Shown piece by piece: positions 6,076 through 7,824 of a stretch of 7,824 nucleotides of DNA. This DNA comes from CAXDOZ01 sp963991145 (GTDB lineage Bacteria; Bacteroidota; Bacteroidia; Chitinophagales; JABDMM01). Location: positions 1 through 7,824 of the forward strand of contig CAXDOZ010000114.1 of NCBI GenBank assembly GCA_963991145.1, written 5' to 3'. The notes under the pieces are model-generated. The model saw only the letters and a list, made by a program, of their open reading frames with translations, was not told the origin of the DNA and searched no databases. Each line of letters opens with the position of its first letter. Positions within the stretch are counted from its first letter, which is position 1. The position numbers and the translations under genes are program-made.

Positions 6076-6531
6076 ATGTCAAACCAATATTTAGAAACAT
6101 TTAAAGCTGAAGCTCTTGGCAAAAGCTGGCAAACAAAAGTAAATATCACTGGGACGGAGTGGTCCTTCCAACTTGATGAGCCCGTTGAAGATGGCGGAAA
6201 AAATTCAGGTGCCAATCCAATGCAATTCTTCATCGCTGCTTTGGCAGCTTGTCAGAACGAACAGGCCCAGGTCGTAGCTGAAGAGTTATCACTTAGCATA
6301 GAGGAGATCACAATAAATGTGGAAGTTGATTTAGACCTTGCCGGGTTTATGGGAATTGAAAACCATTCAAATGAGAGCTATAAAAATGCACGACTAGAAT
6401 TCTTCGTTTCTGGTGATCTCTCAGAAGAAAATGTAATGGAGCTGGGAAAGAGAGTAGATGCTCGCTGTCCAATTCTAGGTCTACTGAGAAACAGTGGTTG
6501 TAAAATTGATTCAGTTTGGAGTAAAAAATAG
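6076..6531 (+). CDS. OsmC/Ohr-family thiol peroxidase-like protein
   Basis: This 151-residue cytosolic protein belongs to the OsmC/Ohr superfamily, whose better-known members reduce organic hydroperoxides with two cysteines. Family marks are GGKNSGANPMQFFIAALAACQNEQ (40-63), which carries the first active-site Cys59 and follows the usual DEP...GGxxxGxxP pattern, and VDARCPILGLL (127-137), with the second Cys131 in the standard CP(I/V) context. A third cysteine, Cys142, lies in the final strand. The subgroup looks closer to general OsmC-like (YhfA-type) proteins than to Ohr, so peroxide reduction is likely rather than certain. It is 35 nt after the symporter and 3 nt before the LolA-like gene, suggesting co-transcription with the latter. 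The start ATG has no Shine-Dalgarno. Confidence 0.88.
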   Translation: MSNQYLETFKAEALGKSWQTKVNITGTEWSFQLDEPVEDGGKNSGANPMQFFIAALAACQNEQAQVVAEELSLSIEEITINVEVDLDLAGFMGIENHSNESYKNARLEFFVSGDLSEENVMELGKRVDARCPILGLLRNSGCKIDSVWSKK

Positions 6532-6534
6532 AAT

Positions 6535-7248
6535 ATGAAAAACCTGGTATCTACAATTTTAATTCTGACTGCATTTGGTACAATTACAAATGTCTATTCC
6601 CAATCCGCCGATGAAATCGTCCAAAAGTATCTTGAAGCACTTGGTGGTATTGAAAAACTCCAGGAAATAAAAAGCTTTAAGCTAACTGGCACAATGACTT
6701 CAATGGGAATTGATATGCCGGTGACCATTGTGGCAGCAGAGCCCAATAAGATCTACACAGAAATTTCATTCACAGGACAAAGCATTATTTCAGCTTTTAA
6801 TGGAGAGTATAAGTGGGATCAAAACCCCTTAATGCAAAGCACTTTACCTATTAAAGCTACTGTAGAGGAAAGTGAAGCAGCCTCCAAAGAGATGTACGAG
6901 AATGTTTTTATCGATTATAAGAAGAAAGGACACACGATCAGTTATGAAGGCATTGGTAACATTAGTTTTAGCGACTTTTTTAAAGTTAGAATGACTACAA
7001 ACGAAGGAGATGAAACCTTCTATTATTTTGACCAGGAATCCTATTTGCTGCACGCAACAGAAACAACTACCGAGGATGGAATAGTAGCGACCAATATTTT
7101 CTCAGAGTATGACCTTCTCGAAAATGGTTCTTACAAACATTTCACAACTGAGATTCTTGTGAATGGTGAAATTTCGATGGGGATTTATGCTTCAGAGATT
7201 GAGATAAATCCTGAATTAGACGACTCCTTTTTTGATATGCCAGAATGA
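6535..7248 (+). CDS. LolA-like (outer-membrane-lipoprotein-sorting-like) periplasmic protein
   Basis: This 237-residue protein has a signal peptide of about 22 residues (MKNLVSTILILTAFGTITNVYS before QSADE), so it should be periplasmic or exposed. The mature start, ADEIVQKYLEALGGIEKLQEIKSFKLTGTM, is the typical opening of Bacteroidota LolA-fold proteins: a helix with a GG turn, then the first strand of a half beta-barrel. The rest alternates short strands (VTIVAAEPNKIYTEISF, FYYFDQESYLLHATETT, IYASEIEINPELDDSFFDMPE), as expected for a fold that cradles lipid or lipoprotein. Many such proteins are annotated as outer membrane lipoprotein-sorting proteins by similarity only. True LolA is usually about 200 residues and essential, and nothing here shows that role. 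There is no lipobox cysteine. It is 3 nt after the OsmC-like gene and stops 4 nt from the convergent transporter. Confidence 0.75.
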   Translation: MKNLVSTILILTAFGTITNVYSQSADEIVQKYLEALGGIEKLQEIKSFKLTGTMTSMGIDMPVTIVAAEPNKIYTEISFTGQSIISAFNGEYKWDQNPLMQSTLPIKATVEESEAASKEMYENVFIDYKKKGHTISYEGIGNISFSDFFKVRMTTNEGDETFYYFDQESYLLHATETTTEDGIVATNIFSEYDLLENGSYKHFTTEILVNGEISMGIYASEIEINPELDDSFFDMPE

Positions 7249-7252
7249 TCAG

Positions 7253-7824
7253 TTAACTCGCTAAAAACAACAGCCCAAAGCCACCAAGGAACAACAATCC
7301 CAGCCAACTTAGAATTCGCATCATTGCTCCGGGACGAGCGTCCTCAGGGAAATCCTTATTCGTTACCAGATAGAAATTGATCGCTGCTACAAATGGGGCT
7401 ATAAGAAATGATATAGTGGTTGCTACATCAATCAGTGTTTTGAATCCTTTTGGATTGTCGAGGAAAATAAAAATGATTGCAAAGGATCCCAGTCCCACGA
7501 TGAAGAGCGAAATCAAATAAAACTTCCTTTTGGGTAGGTCTTCTTCCTTTTCCCCTCTATCCATTTTTATTATTTCTAACACGCGCTCCAGAGCACGGCT
7601 ATAGCCATCAAAGACGCCAATACTCGTCCCACACATGATCGAGAAAGCCTCAGCTGCAATAATGAAATAGATCCAATTCCCAATTGCAGAAGTGTACATT
7701 CCGATCACCTCATAGGCAAAAGCTGCACCTCCATTTGGCATCGTGTTTCCAGTACCAAAAATTAAAAATGCGCCCAGGGTCAAAAAACAAATTGACAGTC
7801 CGGCAGAGATCCAATAGGCAAGGT
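7253..7824 (-). CDS. Nramp-family divalent metal transporter, C-terminal part (5' end outside window)
   Basis: The frame is open from the right edge to TAA at 7253-7255, giving about 190 residues of a polytopic membrane protein. The visible part runs LAYWISAGLSICFL, then TLGAFLIFGTGNTMPNGGAAFAYEVIGMYTSAIGNW, a helix with AAEAFSIMCGTSIGVFDGYSRAL, a charged loop (MDRGEKEEDLPKRK), and three more hydrophobic helices. This matches the C-terminal half of Bacteroidota Nramp/SLC11-related transporters, including T/S-S-I-G-x-W and the C/T-x-D-(A/G)-Y-x-R-x-L motif. The metal-binding DPGN and MPH motifs of Nramp lie nearer the N-terminus and are not in the window, so metal selectivity cannot be judged. 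A TTG at 7781-7783 is in frame but is internal, because the transporter sequence continues upstream of it. The stop lies 4 nt from the LolA-like gene. Confidence 0.82.
   Translation of the reverse strand, partial: LAYWISAGLSICFLTLGAFLIFGTGNTMPNGGAAFAYEVIGMYTSAIGNWIYFIIAAEAFSIMCGTSIGVFDGYSRALERVLEIIKMDRGEKEEDLPKRKFYLISLFIVGLGSFAIIFIFLDNPKGFKTLIDVATTISFLIAPFVAAINFYLVTNKDFPEDARPGAMMRILSWLGLLFLGGFGLLFLAS

Noticed and set aside
5182..6100. Minus-strand open frames across the symporter (5182-5469, 5300-5485, 5825-6100)
   Set aside because: They are antisense to conserved symporter helices and show no independent coding evidence.
6844..7053. Minus-strand open frame inside the LolA-like gene
   Set aside because: It is antisense to a supported gene, short and featureless.

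Overview
The window reads as ordinary chromosomal DNA of a Bacteroidota bacterium, probably a marine or aquatic Flavobacteriia/Cytophagia relative. The clearest sign is a secreted protein ending in a type IX secretion (T9SS) type A sorting domain. Supporting signs are the near absence of Shine-Dalgarno sequences, moderate GC, an SPFH protein paired with an Arc-like ribbon-helix-helix (RHH) protein, and an Nramp-type transporter of the kind common in this phylum. No mobile element, tRNA, rRNA, CRISPR array or phage gene was seen.

Layout. Positions 1-117 hold the end of a plus-strand GNAT-like acetyltransferase. It converges, with a 4-nt gap, on a minus-strand block read right to left: an SPFH/band-7 membrane protein (1283-2137), a 59-residue Arc-like DNA-binding protein starting at GTG (1100-1279), and a T9SS-exported protein with two fibronectin type III domains (122-1012). 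A 143-bp divergent intergenic region (2138-2280) carries two symmetrical elements: a tandem pair of the 8-bp palindrome TGATATCA against the SPFH start codon, and a perfect 12-bp inverted repeat just before the next gene.

Plus-strand genes then run from 2281 to 7248: a small dimeric alpha/beta-barrel (YdhR/monooxygenase-like) protein, a GT39/ArnT-like membrane glycosyltransferase, a 30-codon ORF that may be a relic, a sodium:solute symporter, an OsmC-family peroxide-defence protein and a LolA-like periplasmic protein. The last two are 3 nt apart and probably one operon. The block converges with a 4-nt gap on the C-terminal part of an Nramp-family metal transporter that runs off the right edge.

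How they fit together. There is no single pathway. The most coherent unit is SPFH plus RHH, where the RHH protein could regulate its own operon through the TGATATCA pair. Two unrelated membrane-protein genes (glycosyltransferase and symporter) are each preceded, within 10-13 nt of the start codon, by an array of 8-bp units with core CCTAT followed by YTTAAC. This shared non-coding architecture is the main structure that the genes do not explain.
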